From Pseudoxanthomonas taiwanensis (GTDB lineage Bacteria > Pseudomonadota > Gammaproteobacteria > Xanthomonadales > Xanthomonadaceae), in NCBI RefSeq assembly GCF_010093135.1, contig NZ_PDWK01000003.1:49402-84346 (forward strand): a stretch of DNA of 34,945 nt, read 5' to 3'. Shown here piece by piece: positions 22,908-31,598 of the stretch. How positions within the stretch are numbered: the first letter of the stretch is position 1; each line of letters opens with the position of its first letter. Position numbers and translations under genes: made by a program. The notes beneath the pieces are model-generated. The model was not told the DNA's origin and did not search any database. It saw nothing but the letters and a program-made list of their open reading frames with translations.

Positions 22908-23807
22908 ATGTCCTCACCCGTGCATGCTCCGGCCCGCGCCGGAGGACTGGCCGTCGTTTTCGCGCTCGCGATCGTCTACGTCGTCTGGGGTTCGACCTAC
23001 CTGGGCATCCGCTTCGCCCTGGAGGGCGGCTGGCCGCCGCTGGCCGCGGTGTCCGGCGCGCGTTTCCTGGTGGCCGGCGGGGTGATGTACGCGTTCCTGC
23101 GCTGGCGCGGCGTGCCGGCGCCGACCGGCGCGCAGTGGAGGAACGTGGCGGTGATGGGGGCGACCCTGCTGCTGCTGGGCAACGGCTGCGGGGGGCTGGC
23201 CGGGCAGCACGTCTCCTCCGGCCTGGCCGCGGTGGCGGTGGCCTCGGTGCCGCTGTGGATGGGCCTGTTCGGCGCCTTCTACGGGCAGCGTCCGACCCGC
23301 ATCGAATGGCTGGGGCTGGCCGTGGGCTTCGCCGGCGTGGTCTGGCTCAACGCCGGCAGCAGCCTCGGTGCCAGCCCGGCCGGGCTGGTGCTGCTGGTCA
23401 TCGCGCCGGTGGCTTGGGCGTTCGGCTCGGTGTGGTCGCGCGGGCGCGACCTGCCTTCGCCGTTCATGACCTCGGCCGGGCAGATGCTGTGCGGCGGGGC
23501 GATGCTGCTGCTGATCGGCCTGCTGCGCGGCGAGGGCCACGACCTGCAGCCGACCCTGCAGGGGACCCTGGCGCTGGCCTACCTGGCGGTGTTCGGCTCG
23601 ATCGTGGCCTTCTCCACCTACGTGTGGCTGCTGCACCACGTGCGTCCGGTGCTGGTCAGCAGCTACGCCTACGTCAACCCGGTGATCGCCGTGGCGCTGG
23701 GCGCCTGGCTGGCCGGCGAGCGTTTCACCGCCCACGACCTGGGCGCGATGGCGGTGATCCTGGCCGGCGTGGTGCTGATTACCCTGGCGCGGGTGCTGCG
23801 GCGATGA
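22908..23807 (+). CDS. EamA family transporter, YedA-like
   Basis: A 299-residue inner-membrane protein with ten predicted helices in two EamA repeats. The first repeat has VYVVWGSTYLGIRFALE, and the second ends with SYAYVNPVIAVALGAWLAGE (shortened to its hallmark VNPVIA), both typical of YedA and related drug/metabolite exporters. Substrates of this subgroup are mostly amino acids or small drugs and are not predictable here. The TAGAAT promoter lies 30 bases upstream. Its stop overlaps the rarD start in ATGA at 23804-23807, so two EamA paralogues are made from one mRNA. Confidence 0.92.
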   Translation: MSSPVHAPARAGGLAVVFALAIVYVVWGSTYLGIRFALEGGWPPLAAVSGARFLVAGGVMYAFLRWRGVPAPTGAQWRNVAVMGATLLLLGNGCGGLAGQHVSSGLAAVAVASVPLWMGLFGAFYGQRPTRIEWLGLAVGFAGVVWLNAGSSLGASPAGLVLLVIAPVAWAFGSVWSRGRDLPSPFMTSAGQMLCGGAMLLLIGLLRGEGHDLQPTLQGTLALAYLAVFGSIVAFSTYVWLLHHVRPVLVSSYAYVNPVIAVALGAWLAGERFTAHDLGAMAVILAGVVLITLARVLRR

Positions 23808-24697
23808 GCGGCACGATCGACCGGCGCGGGCTGGCGGTCACCGCCGGCACCTTCGTGATCTGGGGCGTGGTGCCGGTGTACTGGCACCTGCTCAAGGCCG
23901 TGCCCGCGATGCAGATCATGGCCCACCGCGTGGTGTGGAGCGCGCTGCTGGTGGTGGGCTGGCTGCTGCTGCGCGACGGCCTGGGCTGGCTGCGCCGGCT
24001 GGTGGCGCAGCCGCGCGCGCTGCCGGCACTGGCGCTGAGCGCGGTGCTGATCGCCTTCAACTGGGGTCTGTACATCTGGGCGGTGAACGCCGGGCACGTG
24101 GTCGAGACCAGCCTGGGCTACTTCATCAATCCGCTGGTCAACGTGCTGCTGGGCGTGCTGGTGCTGCACGAGCGGCTGCGCCGGCTGCAGTGGATCGCGG
24201 TCGGCTGCGCCGCCGCCGGCGTGGCCTGGCTGACCTGGCAGGGCGGCTCGCCGCCGTGGATCGCGCTGGGCCTGGCCGGCTCCTTCGGCCTGTACGGACT
24301 GGTGCGCAAGCTGGTGGCGGTGGACCCGGTGGCGGGCTTGGGCCTGGAGAGCCTGTACCTGTTCCTGCCGGCCCTGGCCTGGGTGCTGTGGGCCGAGGCC
24401 GGCCATGGCGGCGGCTTCGCCGCCGGCTGGAGCCTGGGCACCGACCTGCTGCTGGTGTTCGGCGGCGTGGTCACCGCGGTGCCGCTGATCGGCTTCGCCT
24501 ACGGCGTGCGCCGCATCCCGCTGAGCGTGGTCGGGCTGATGCAGTACATCGCTCCGACCCTGCAGCTGCTGCTGGGCGTGTGGTTCTTCCACGAGCCGTT
24601 CGACGCCGCCCGCGCGCTGGGCTTCGGCGCGATCTGGCTGGGCCTGGCGATCTACGCCGGCGAGGGCCTGTGGCGCAGCCGGCAGCGGCCGGCCTGA
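23804..24697 (+). CDS. rarD: EamA family transporter RarD
   Basis: A 297-residue ten-helix membrane protein of the RarD subgroup. GTFVIWGVVPVYWHLLKAVPA (hallmark WGVVPVYW), ILAHR-like IMAHRVVWS, FNWGLYIWAVN, and SLGYFINPLVNVLLG are the classical RarD signatures. QYIAPTLQLLLGV in the last repeat completes the pattern. RarD is predicted to export or import small metabolites and is named for chloramphenicol sensitivity in some species; its true substrate is unknown. ATG 23804 overlaps the previous stop. A perfect 11-base-arm hairpin follows the stop and separates it from the convergent ABC operon. Confidence 0.94.
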   Translation: MSGTIDRRGLAVTAGTFVIWGVVPVYWHLLKAVPAMQIMAHRVVWSALLVVGWLLLRDGLGWLRRLVAQPRALPALALSAVLIAFNWGLYIWAVNAGHVVETSLGYFINPLVNVLLGVLVLHERLRRLQWIAVGCAAAGVAWLTWQGGSPPWIALGLAGSFGLYGLVRKLVAVDPVAGLGLESLYLFLPALAWVLWAEAGHGGGFAAGWSLGTDLLLVFGGVVTAVPLIGFAYGVRRIPLSVVGLMQYIAPTLQLLLGVWFFHEPFDAARALGFGAIWLGLAIYAGEGLWRSRQRPA

Positions 24698-24706
24698 GCG
24701 GGCGCG

Positions 24707-24733
24707 CCGCGCCCGGCACGCGGCCGGGCGCGG
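24707..24733. terminator. Stem-loop between rarD and the ABC operon
   Basis: CCGCGCCCGGC (24707-24717) and its exact complement (24723-24733) enclose a 5-base loop between two convergent stop codons. No T run follows on either strand. Confidence 0.55.
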
Positions 24734-24752
24734 GACCGGCGGCACGCGGCGC

Positions 24753-26072
24753 TCAGGCCGCGCGCAGCGCCTGGCTGACCGGCAGGGTGGCCGCGCGCAG
24801 GGCCGGGAACAGGCCGCCGACGAAGCCGATGGCCAGCGCCCACTTCAGCCCGGTCCACAGCAGCACGGGCGTGACCCGGAACTCGAAGCTCAGCTGCGCC
24901 ACGCCGCCGGCCATGGTCGAGGCCGTGTAGCCGTTGAACAGCAGCCAGGCCACGGCGCCGCCGACGATGCCGCCGGCCGCCGCCAGCAGCAGGGTCTCCA
25001 GCATCACCGCCGCGACCACCGGCATCCCGCGGAAACCGATCGCGCGCAGGGTGGCGATCTCGCGCGCCCGCGTGGCCACCGTGGCGAACATGGTGTTGAG
25101 TGCGCCGAACACCGCGCCGATGGCCATGATGGAGCCGACCACGATGCCGATGATGCGCAGCACCCGGGTCAGCGTCTCGGACTGGCGGCGGAAGTACTCG
25201 CGGGTGGTGGTGGCCTCCACCTGCAGGCGCGGGTCGGCGGCGAGGTTGGCCTTGAACGCGCCGATCGCCTTCGGGTCGGCCAGGCGGGCCACCACCGAGG
25301 CGCGGCTGCTGCCGCGGCGGTAGGTGGCCGCGACGATCTCCGCGTCGGCCCACATCTCCGATTCCAGCGAGTCGCCGGACTCGAACGCCCCGACCACCGT
25401 CCACACCTGGTTGCCCAGGCGCAGCTCGCGGCCCACTTCCAGGCCGTCGAACTGGCGCTGCGCGCCACGGCCGACCACCAGCTCGCGCCGCCCCGGCTCG
25501 AAGCGCCGGCCTTCCACCAGCCGCACCGACCGGCGTACCTCCCAGGCCATCGGCCCGACGCCGCGCAGGGTCACGCTGCCGTCCTCGCCACTGCCGCGGC
25601 GCGGCACGTTGGCCGCCACCAGCAGCTCCGGCGAGGCCAGCGGCTGGCCCTCGGCATTGCGGGCGATCTCCGGCGCACGGACGATGGCGGTGACCGCCTC
25701 GTGCGAGAGCACCGACATCAGCTCGGCGGAGGAGCCGCCGCGCAGGACGATGGCGGTGTTTTCATCGCCGCTGCTGGCCAGGGTGTGGCGGTAGCCCACC
25801 GCCATCGCCAGCAGCGCCCTCAGCACGCCGACCACGCCGGCGATGCCGACCACCACCACCGAGGACGTGCCCAGGCGCTGCGGCAGCGTGGCGATGCCGA
25901 CGTAGGCCACCGAGGCGGCCTGCCGGCCCGTGCGGGTCAGCGCCATCCACAGCGCCAGCAGCAAGCCCAGGCCGAGCAGGGCCGGCCAGGGCAGGGCCAC
26001 CCAGGCCACCAGGAACACCACCACCACCAGCGCGGGCAGCACGCCGCGCAGCAGGGACTTGAGCATCTTCAT
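24753..26072 (-). CDS. ABC transporter permease (MacB/FtsX type) with an extra membrane pair
   Basis: About 439 residues. Two hydrophobic segments at the N-terminus (ALVVVVFLVAWVALPW and LLGLGLLLALWMAL) precede the usual FtsX/MacB plan of one helix (VVVVGIAGVVGVLRALLAMA), a large periplasmic domain (about 95-300) and three C-terminal helices. The first C-terminal helix carries GSIMAIGAVFGALNTMFATVATRAREIATLRAIGF (hallmark RAREIATLRAIGF), the cytoplasmic coupling loop to the ATPase. ATG 26072 lies six bases after GAGGAG; ATG 26078 directly abuts it and is less likely. It is the last gene of the four-gene operon and starts 10 bases after the previous permease. Two different permeases imply a heterodimeric exporter. 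Confidence 0.91.
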   Translation of the reverse strand: MKMLKSLLRGVLPALVVVVFLVAWVALPWPALLGLGLLLALWMALTRTGRQAASVAYVGIATLPQRLGTSSVVVVGIAGVVGVLRALLAMAVGYRHTLASSGDENTAIVLRGGSSAELMSVLSHEAVTAIVRAPEIARNAEGQPLASPELLVAANVPRRGSGEDGSVTLRGVGPMAWEVRRSVRLVEGRRFEPGRRELVVGRGAQRQFDGLEVGRELRLGNQVWTVVGAFESGDSLESEMWADAEIVAATYRRGSSRASVVARLADPKAIGAFKANLAADPRLQVEATTTREYFRRQSETLTRVLRIIGIVVGSIMAIGAVFGALNTMFATVATRAREIATLRAIGFRGMPVVAAVMLETLLLAAAGGIVGGAVAWLLFNGYTASTMAGGVAQLSFEFRVTPVLLWTGLKWALAIGFVGGLFPALRAATLPVSQALRAA

Positions 26073-26082
26073 CACCATCTCC

Positions 26083-27249
26083 TCAACGTCCGGCCAGCGC
26101 GTCGACGATGTTCAGGCGCATGGCCCGCAGCGCTGGCAGCGCACCCACCAGCAGGCCGATGCCCGCCATCAGGCCCAGGCCCAGCAGCCAGCTGCGCCAG
26201 CCGATCGGCGGCAGGGTGATCACGCCGCCACTGCCGGCGCTGACCACTGGCGAGAGCACCGCGGCCAGGCCCAGGCCCAGCACGCCGCCCAGCAGCACCA
26301 GCAGCACCGATTCGGCCAGGACCATGCCCAGCACCGCGCCGTCGGAGAAGCCGATGGTCTTGAGCACGGCCAGCTCGGAGGTGCGCTCGCGCACCGCCTG
26401 GGCCATGGTGTTGCCGGTCAGCAGCAGCAGGGTGAAGAACACCGCGCCCATGATCGAGCCGACGATCAGGCCGATGTCGGCCATCTGCTTCAGCTGCGAG
26501 GCCATCGCCGCCTGCTCGCTCATGGTCTTGGTCTCGTGCGGCGAGTTGGCCGACAGCGCATCGATGGCGCGCGCCACCGCGTCGCTGCGGCGCACGTCGG
26601 AGACACGGGTGATGTACCAGCCCACCTCGCCGTCCACGTAGGGCGTGGACTCGGCGAAATACTCGTAGTGCATGAGGATCAGCTGGTCGGTGAAGCCGGC
26701 GTCGCGGCCCTTGCGCGTGGTGATGGTGCCGACGATGTCGAACTGCCAGTTCAGCGTGCCGTCGCTGTTGGGAAAGATGGTGGACTGCAGGGGGATGCGC
26801 TGGCCGACCTTCCAGCCGAAGCGGCGCATGAGCGCCTCGCCGACCAGAATGCCGGTGCGGGTGCGCTTCCACGCCTCCAGCTGCTGCGGATCCACCTCCG
26901 CCTCCGGGTACAGGTCAAGGTAGTTGGGGGCCACCGCGAAGGTGAACAGCTGGTTGCGCGGGTTCTGGTAGGCGCCGCCGAACCAGTTGGCCCAGGTCAC
27001 CGCCTCGACGTTGTCCAGCCGTGCGATGCGGCTGCCCAGCGACAGCGGCAGGGTCTCGATCATGGACAGCCGAGCGGTGGTCTGCAGCCGCTGCGCGCCC
27101 TCGGCGCTCTGCCCCAGCTGCGCGAACGAGGTGCGCACACCGTCGAGCAGGCCGAACAGCAGGAACGCGGCCAGGATCGAGGCCAGGGTGAGGAAGGTGC
27201 GGGTCTTGCGCCGGAACAGCGCCGCCCAGACCAGGTGGAAGTACTTCAT
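26083..27249 (-). CDS. ABC transporter permease (MacB/FtsX type)
   Basis: A 388-residue membrane protein with the standard FtsX layout. It has a first helix after a basic start (FRRKTRTFLTLASILAAFLLFG, hallmark RRKTRTFLTLASI), a periplasmic domain to about residue 255, and three C-terminal helices. RERTSELAVLKTIGFSD is the coupling loop and LPALRAMRLNIVDALAGR the typical end. Such permeases use ATP hydrolysis to drive conformational change in the periplasm and to export lipids, peptides or drugs. ATG 27249 follows GGACCGG weakly. It lies 18 bases after the ATPase gene and 10 before the second permease, within one operon. Confidence 0.92.
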   Translation of the reverse strand: MKYFHLVWAALFRRKTRTFLTLASILAAFLLFGLLDGVRTSFAQLGQSAEGAQRLQTTARLSMIETLPLSLGSRIARLDNVEAVTWANWFGGAYQNPRNQLFTFAVAPNYLDLYPEAEVDPQQLEAWKRTRTGILVGEALMRRFGWKVGQRIPLQSTIFPNSDGTLNWQFDIVGTITTRKGRDAGFTDQLILMHYEYFAESTPYVDGEVGWYITRVSDVRRSDAVARAIDALSANSPHETKTMSEQAAMASQLKQMADIGLIVGSIMGAVFFTLLLLTGNTMAQAVRERTSELAVLKTIGFSDGAVLGMVLAESVLLVLLGGVLGLGLAAVLSPVVSAGSGGVITLPPIGWRSWLLGLGLMAGIGLLVGALPALRAMRLNIVDALAGR

Positions 27250-27267
27250 GGCCGGTCCTCCGCGCGG

Positions 27268-27960
<693 letters not shown>

Positions 27961-28046
27961 GGCTGCTGCCTCGTTGTGCGTGTGGGCCGGGGGGTATCCC
28001 CGGGGGATGGCCGCGCCGCCGCAGGCCGGCGCGGCCGCGGATGGAA

Positions 28047-29276
28047 TCACTCGGCGGTGCGCACGCGGTCGCCGTCGGCCAGCCGCTCCGGCGGTCCGAC
28101 CACCACGGTCTCGCCCGGCGCCAGGCCGGAGAGCACCTCGCGCTCCTGGCCGACCGTGTCGCCGGCCTGCACCGGGCGCAGCTCGACGCGCTGGCGTTCG
28201 TCCACCACGAACACCACGGTGGCGCCGTCGCGTTCGACCACGGCCGCGGCCGGCACGCGCACGCCGCGGCGCGGCGCCTCGTCCCGCCCGGGGTCGCGCT
28301 CCAGGAAGCTGACCGTCACGCCCATGTCCGGGACGATGCGCGGATCCTTCTCCTTCAGCGCCACGCGCACCTTGACCGTGGCCTTGCCGCGGTCGGCGGC
28401 CGGGATGATGGCCACCACCTCGGCGGGGATCTTCCAGTCCGGGTAGGAGTTGAGCGTGGCCTCCACCGGCATCTTCGGCCGGACCCGGCCGATGTAGGCC
28501 TCGCCCACGTCCACCTCGACCTCCAGCGAGTCCATGTCCACGATGGTGCCGATGCCGGTGCGGGTGAAGCCGCCGCCGGCCGACAGCGGCGAGACGATCT
28601 CGCCCTCCTGCGCCGCCTTGGCGGTGATCACGCCGGAGAACGGCGCCACCACGATGGTGTTCTCCACGCCCTGGCCGGCGATGCGCAGGCCGTCCTCGGC
28701 CACACGCACGTTGCGCTGCGCGGTGGCCAGCTGCGAGCGCAGGGTGTCGCGCTGGGCCACCGCCTGGTCGTACTGCGCCTGCGAGACCAGCTTCTGCGCG
28801 GCCAGCGCCTGCAGGCGCACGGCATTGGCCTCGGCCTCCTTCAGCTGCGCCTGCACCGCGCCGAGCTGGCTGCGCGCGGCTTCCAGCTGCGAGGCCGCCA
28901 GCGCCAGCTGCTGCTCGGCGTCCACCGGGTCCAGCCGCGCCAGCACCTGGCCTTCCTCCACGCGCATGCCTTCCTCGATCAGCACTTCCTTCACCCGGCC
29001 GGTGACCTTGGCCGAGACCGTGGCCATGCGCCGGGCCACGACGTAGCCGCTGGCATCGAGCACCGAGGTCGCACTGCCGCCGCCGCCGGCCGCGAGGGCG
29101 GTGGCGGTGCGCACCTCCACGCCGCGGTCGCGGCCGAACGCCAGCCAGGCGCCGGCGGCCAGCAGCACCACGGCGGCGATGCCCAGCCCGATCCACAGCC
29201 CGCGGCGCGGCGGTGGCGGCGGGGCGGTGTCGCGCTCGATCCGCAGTTGCCTGAGCAGTTCGGAGGAAGCGTTCAT
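28047..29276 (-). CDS. Periplasmic adaptor (MacA/HlyD-type membrane fusion protein)
   Basis: A 409-residue protein. A cytoplasmic tail (MNASSELLRQLRIERD, then Pro-rich) is followed by one membrane helix (about 26-46) and a periplasmic part. A lipoyl-like half follows VLDASGYVVARRMATVSAKVTGRV (hallmark ATVSAKVTGRV). A long coiled-coil hairpin (about 115-200, QLALAASQLEAARSQLGAVQ) follows, then the second lipoyl half (VVAPFSGVITAKAAQEGEIV) and beta-barrel domains. Such adaptors bridge the ABC permease to an outer-membrane channel; no TolC gene is in the window. ATG 29276 is preferred because it starts the charged tail, but the ribosome-binding site is weak. It is the first gene of the operon, divergent from the DesK-like kinase. 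Confidence 0.93.
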   Translation of the reverse strand: MNASSELLRQLRIERDTAPPPPPRRGLWIGLGIAAVVLLAAGAWLAFGRDRGVEVRTATALAAGGGGSATSVLDASGYVVARRMATVSAKVTGRVKEVLIEEGMRVEEGQVLARLDPVDAEQQLALAASQLEAARSQLGAVQAQLKEAEANAVRLQALAAQKLVSQAQYDQAVAQRDTLRSQLATAQRNVRVAEDGLRIAGQGVENTIVVAPFSGVITAKAAQEGEIVSPLSAGGGFTRTGIGTIVDMDSLEVEVDVGEAYIGRVRPKMPVEATLNSYPDWKIPAEVVAIIPAADRGKATVKVRVALKEKDPRIVPDMGVTVSFLERDPGRDEAPRRGVRVPAAAVVERDGATVVFVVDERQRVELRPVQAGDTVGQEREVLSGLAPGETVVVGPPERLADGDRVRTAE

Positions 29277-29596
29277 GGGCCTGGTCGGGGTCCTGGACAC
29301 GGTGCGGGGCAGGGTACAGGGCGCTCCGCGGCGGGGATTCACGCGGCGATAACGGAGGCCACGGGCCGCTTGCGGCCACGGCGGCATGGTGCCGGCGCGG
29401 GGTGGGCGGGGCCAGTGACAGCTGTCATCCGGATGGGGTGAGTCCCGCGACTGCCGGCCGCGGCCGACGCCCGCGACACTGCGCGTGCGGGCGGGTGCGT
29501 CCGCGCCCGCCCGCGCCGCGTACCATCCGCGATCAGCGACGGCCGCGGGCGCGGCCGATCGACAAGCGCCGTCCACACCCCATGCCAGGAAGCCCG
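29277..29596. other. Divergent regulatory region between the ABC operon and the two-component genes
   Basis: About 320 bases without a gene. It holds a 12-base palindrome (29416-29427), a plus-strand -10 candidate TACCAT (29521-29526) for the kinase gene, and a minus-strand -10 candidate CACCAT (29386-29391) for the exporter operon. On the minus strand the palindrome centre would lie near -42 relative to that start. I see no other repeat or small gene. Confidence 0.5.
29416..29427. promoter_or_regulatory. Palindromic operator candidate TGACAGCTGTCA
   Basis: A perfect 12-base palindrome in the divergent region between an ABC exporter operon and a NarL/DesR-type two-component system. LuxR-type response regulators bind as dimers to short inverted repeats, and such kinase/regulator pairs often control an adjacent ABC exporter. 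The DesR-like regulator encoded at 30957 is the obvious candidate. Binding is an inference. Confidence 0.5.
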
Positions 29597-30760
29597 ATGT
29601 CCCAGACGCTCCTCGACCGGCTGCGGCCGGCGCCCGATTCGATGATCGCCTGCACCCTGCGCCGCGGCCGACCGCTGTGGACGCAGCTGATCCCGCTGGG
29701 GTGGTCGGTGTGGGCCTTCATCGTCCCGTTCTTCGAGGGCGCCGGCTACACCCTGCGCTGGTTCCTGCTGACCCTGGTCTCGTTCCCGCTGTTCCTGGCG
29801 CTGTTCGTGGCGGTGCTGCGCGCGCCGGCGGCACACGTGCAGCGCTGGGGCGTGGCCATGTGCGCGCTGGGCATCGCCCTGCTGCCCTGGTACCTGGCCG
29901 GCGTCACCTACTTCATGTTCGGCTGCGTCTACATCAGCTGGGGCACCTCGGCACCGGGCCGCGCGCGCACCGTGGCCCTGGTGCTGCTGAAGCTGGTGGC
30001 GGCCAACGCGGTGCTGCTGGCGGTGGGCATGTGGGCGGGACGGCCGTGGCAGGCGTTCGCCTGGCTGCCGCCGACCGCGCTGGTGACCTGCCTGCTGGTG
30101 CAGATGCAGCGCATGGCCGAGCAGCGCGACGAGGCCCTGCTGCTGTCGCAGGAGGAGGTGCGGCGCCTGGCCGCCATGGCCGAACGCGAGCGCATCGGCC
30201 GCGACCTGCACGACCTGCTCGGCCACACCCTGTCGCTGGTGGCGCTGAAGGCCGACCTGGCCGGCAAGCTGGTGCAGCGCGACCAGGACGCGGCGCGCGC
30301 GCAGATCGCCGAGCTGGGCCAGGTGGCGCGCGAGGCGCTGGCGCAGGTGCGGCGCGCGGTCACCGGCATCCGCGCCACCGGCCTGGCCGGCGAGCTGGCT
30401 GCGGCCAGGGTGCTGCTGGAAAGCGGCGGCGTGGCACTGGAGGGCGAGCTGGAGCCGGCCACCCTGCCGCCGGAGCAGGAGACGGCGCTGGCGCTGTGCC
30501 TGCGCGAGGCGGCCACCAACGTGCAGCGCCATGCCCGGGCGCGGCGGGTGCAGGTGCGCTTCGCGCGTGCCGGCCACGCCTGGCGCCTGGAGGTGGAGGA
30601 CGACGGTCGCGGCGGCCAGGTCCAGCCTGGCAACGGCCTGCGCGGCATGCGCGAGCGCCTGGAGGCCGTTGGCGGCCGCCTGCACGTCGGTCCGGCCGGT
30701 TCCGGCCGCGGCCTGCGCCTGGTCGCCGAAGTGCCCCTCCACCACCCGGCCCTCCTGTAG
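29597..30760 (+). CDS. DesK/NarX-type sensor histidine kinase (HisKA_3)
   Basis: A 387-residue membrane kinase. Four to six hydrophobic segments occupy residues 28-170 with short loops, typical of DesK-like thermosensor or membrane-state sensors. A coiled linker follows, then the HisKA_3 motif ERERIGRDLHDLLGHTL with phospho-acceptor H205. The ATPase domain has REAATNVQRHA and DDGRGG then GLRGMRERLEAVGG. ATG 29597 follows AGGAAG with a good spacer; ATG 29582 is an in-frame alternative. The TAG stop (30758-30760) is part of the GTAG head of a REP-like element. The partner regulator begins 197 bases downstream, beyond that element. No fatty-acid desaturase gene is in the window, so a Des function should not be assumed. 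Confidence 0.93.
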   Translation: MSQTLLDRLRPAPDSMIACTLRRGRPLWTQLIPLGWSVWAFIVPFFEGAGYTLRWFLLTLVSFPLFLALFVAVLRAPAAHVQRWGVAMCALGIALLPWYLAGVTYFMFGCVYISWGTSAPGRARTVALVLLKLVAANAVLLAVGMWAGRPWQAFAWLPPTALVTCLLVQMQRMAEQRDEALLLSQEEVRRLAAMAERERIGRDLHDLLGHTLSLVALKADLAGKLVQRDQDAARAQIAELGQVAREALAQVRRAVTGIRATGLAGELAAARVLLESGGVALEGELEPATLPPEQETALALCLREAATNVQRHARARRVQVRFARAGHAWRLEVEDDGRGGQVQPGNGLRGMRERLEAVGGRLHVGPAGSGRGLRLVAEVPLHHPALL

Positions 30761-30900
30761 GCGCCGCGTCCGCGGCGACGCGAGGGCGTGACCGGAGCCG
30801 ACGTTCAACGTGGCGCATCCGGGGCGGGTGGCCCCGGTTGCCTGGCGGTTGAACGCGGGCACTGGGAAGGCCGGCCAGGTCGCCGCTGACGCGGCTCCAC
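30757..30900. repeat. Composite REP-like element, copy 6
   Basis: The left end is GTAGGCGCCGCGTCCGCGGC, the central motif CTGGCGGTTGAACGCGG, and the right end GTCGCCGCTGACGCGGCTCC. The GTAG head overlaps the last codon position and stop of the kinase gene. The element fills nearly all the gap between kinase and regulator genes, which are usually adjacent. Confidence 0.7.
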
Positions 30901-30936
30901 GAGCGCGGAGGCTCTGCTAACGTCGGAGGCATGTGC

Positions 30937-30960
30937 ATGAACCTGCCGACATTGCCGTGA
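30937..30960 (+). CDS. Possible 7-residue leader peptide coupled to the response regulator
   Basis: ATG 30937 has GGAGG (30925-30929) at an ideal 7-base spacing and encodes MNLPTLP, ending in a TGA whose first bases overlap the GTG start of the regulator (GTGA at 30957-30960). The regulator's own GTG has no Shine-Dalgarno sequence at a workable distance, so this mini-frame may deliver ribosomes to it. It could be chance, or the GTG at 30933 may be used as a poor start. Confidence 0.35.
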   Translation: MNLPTLP

Positions 30961-31559
30961 TCCGGGTGCTGCTGGCCGAGGACCAGGGCATGGTCCGGGG
31001 TGCGTTGGCCGCGCTGCTGGGGATGGAACCGGACATCGAGGTGGTCGGCGTGGCGGCCGACGGCGAGGGTGCCTGGCGCGAGCTGCAGCGCCTGCGTCCG
31101 GACGTGCTGGTCACCGACATCGAGATGCCCGGACTGACCGGGCTGGAGCTGGCCCAGCGCGTGCAGCGCCACGGGCTGCCGACCCGGGTGCTGATCGTCA
31201 CCACGTTCGGCCGCGCCGGCTTCCTGCGCCGCGCGCTGGAGGCCGGCGTGCGCGGCTACCTGCTCAAGGACGCGCCGGCCGAGCGCCTGGCCGAGGCGAT
31301 CCGCCAGGTGCACGGCGGCGGCCGCGCGGTGGACCCGGAACTGGCGCTGGGCGCGTGGGCCGAGCCCGATCCGCTCAACGACCGCGAGCGCCAGGCGCTG
31401 CGCCTGGCCGGCGAGGGCCTGTCCTCGGCCGAGATCGCCACGCGGATGGGCCTGTCGCAGGGCACGGTCCGCAACTACCTGTCCGAGGCCATCGGCAAGC
31501 TTGGCGTGGGCAACCGCATCGAGGCCTACCGCCTGGCGCGGCAGAAGGGCTGGCTGTAG
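30957..31559 (+). CDS. DesR/NarL-type response regulator (LuxR HTH)
   Basis: A 200-residue regulator. The receiver has acidic residues E8-D9, phospho-acceptor D54 (VTDIEMPG), a Thr pair in VTTFGR, and Lys in LLKDAPAERL. The C-terminal LuxR-type helix-turn-helix is LNDRERQALRLAGEGLSSAEIA (hallmark LSSAEIATRMGLS) with GTVRNYLSEAIGKLG. The start MIRVLLAEDQ is that of DesR-like regulators, so GTG 30957 is preferred over GTG 30933. It presumably acts with the DesK-like kinase upstream and may bind the TGACAGCTGTCA palindrome before the ABC operon. A strong hairpin follows the stop codon. Confidence 0.93.
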   Translation: MIRVLLAEDQGMVRGALAALLGMEPDIEVVGVAADGEGAWRELQRLRPDVLVTDIEMPGLTGLELAQRVQRHGLPTRVLIVTTFGRAGFLRRALEAGVRGYLLKDAPAERLAEAIRQVHGGGRAVDPELALGAWAEPDPLNDRERQALRLAGEGLSSAEIATRMGLSQGTVRNYLSEAIGKLGVGNRIEAYRLARQKGWL

Positions 31560-31591
31560 GCACCGGCGCCGTGTCGCCACGGCGCCGGTGC
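31560..31591. terminator. Perfect 14-bp stem, TCGC loop, between convergent genes
   Basis: GCACCGGCGCCGTG (31560-31573), loop TCGC, then the exact complement (31578-31591). It begins right after the regulator stop codon and ends eight bases before the aminopeptidase stop. A UNCG-class-like tetraloop on such a stem would be very stable RNA. There is no T run, so it may terminate or protect both 3' ends. Confidence 0.65.
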
Positions 31592-31598
31592 GGCCGGC

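Noticed and set aside
29597-31559. Naming the two-component pair desK/desR
   Set aside because: The similarity is to the wider DesK/NarL-type class, and no fatty-acid desaturase gene is nearby, so the specific names would imply an unsupported function.
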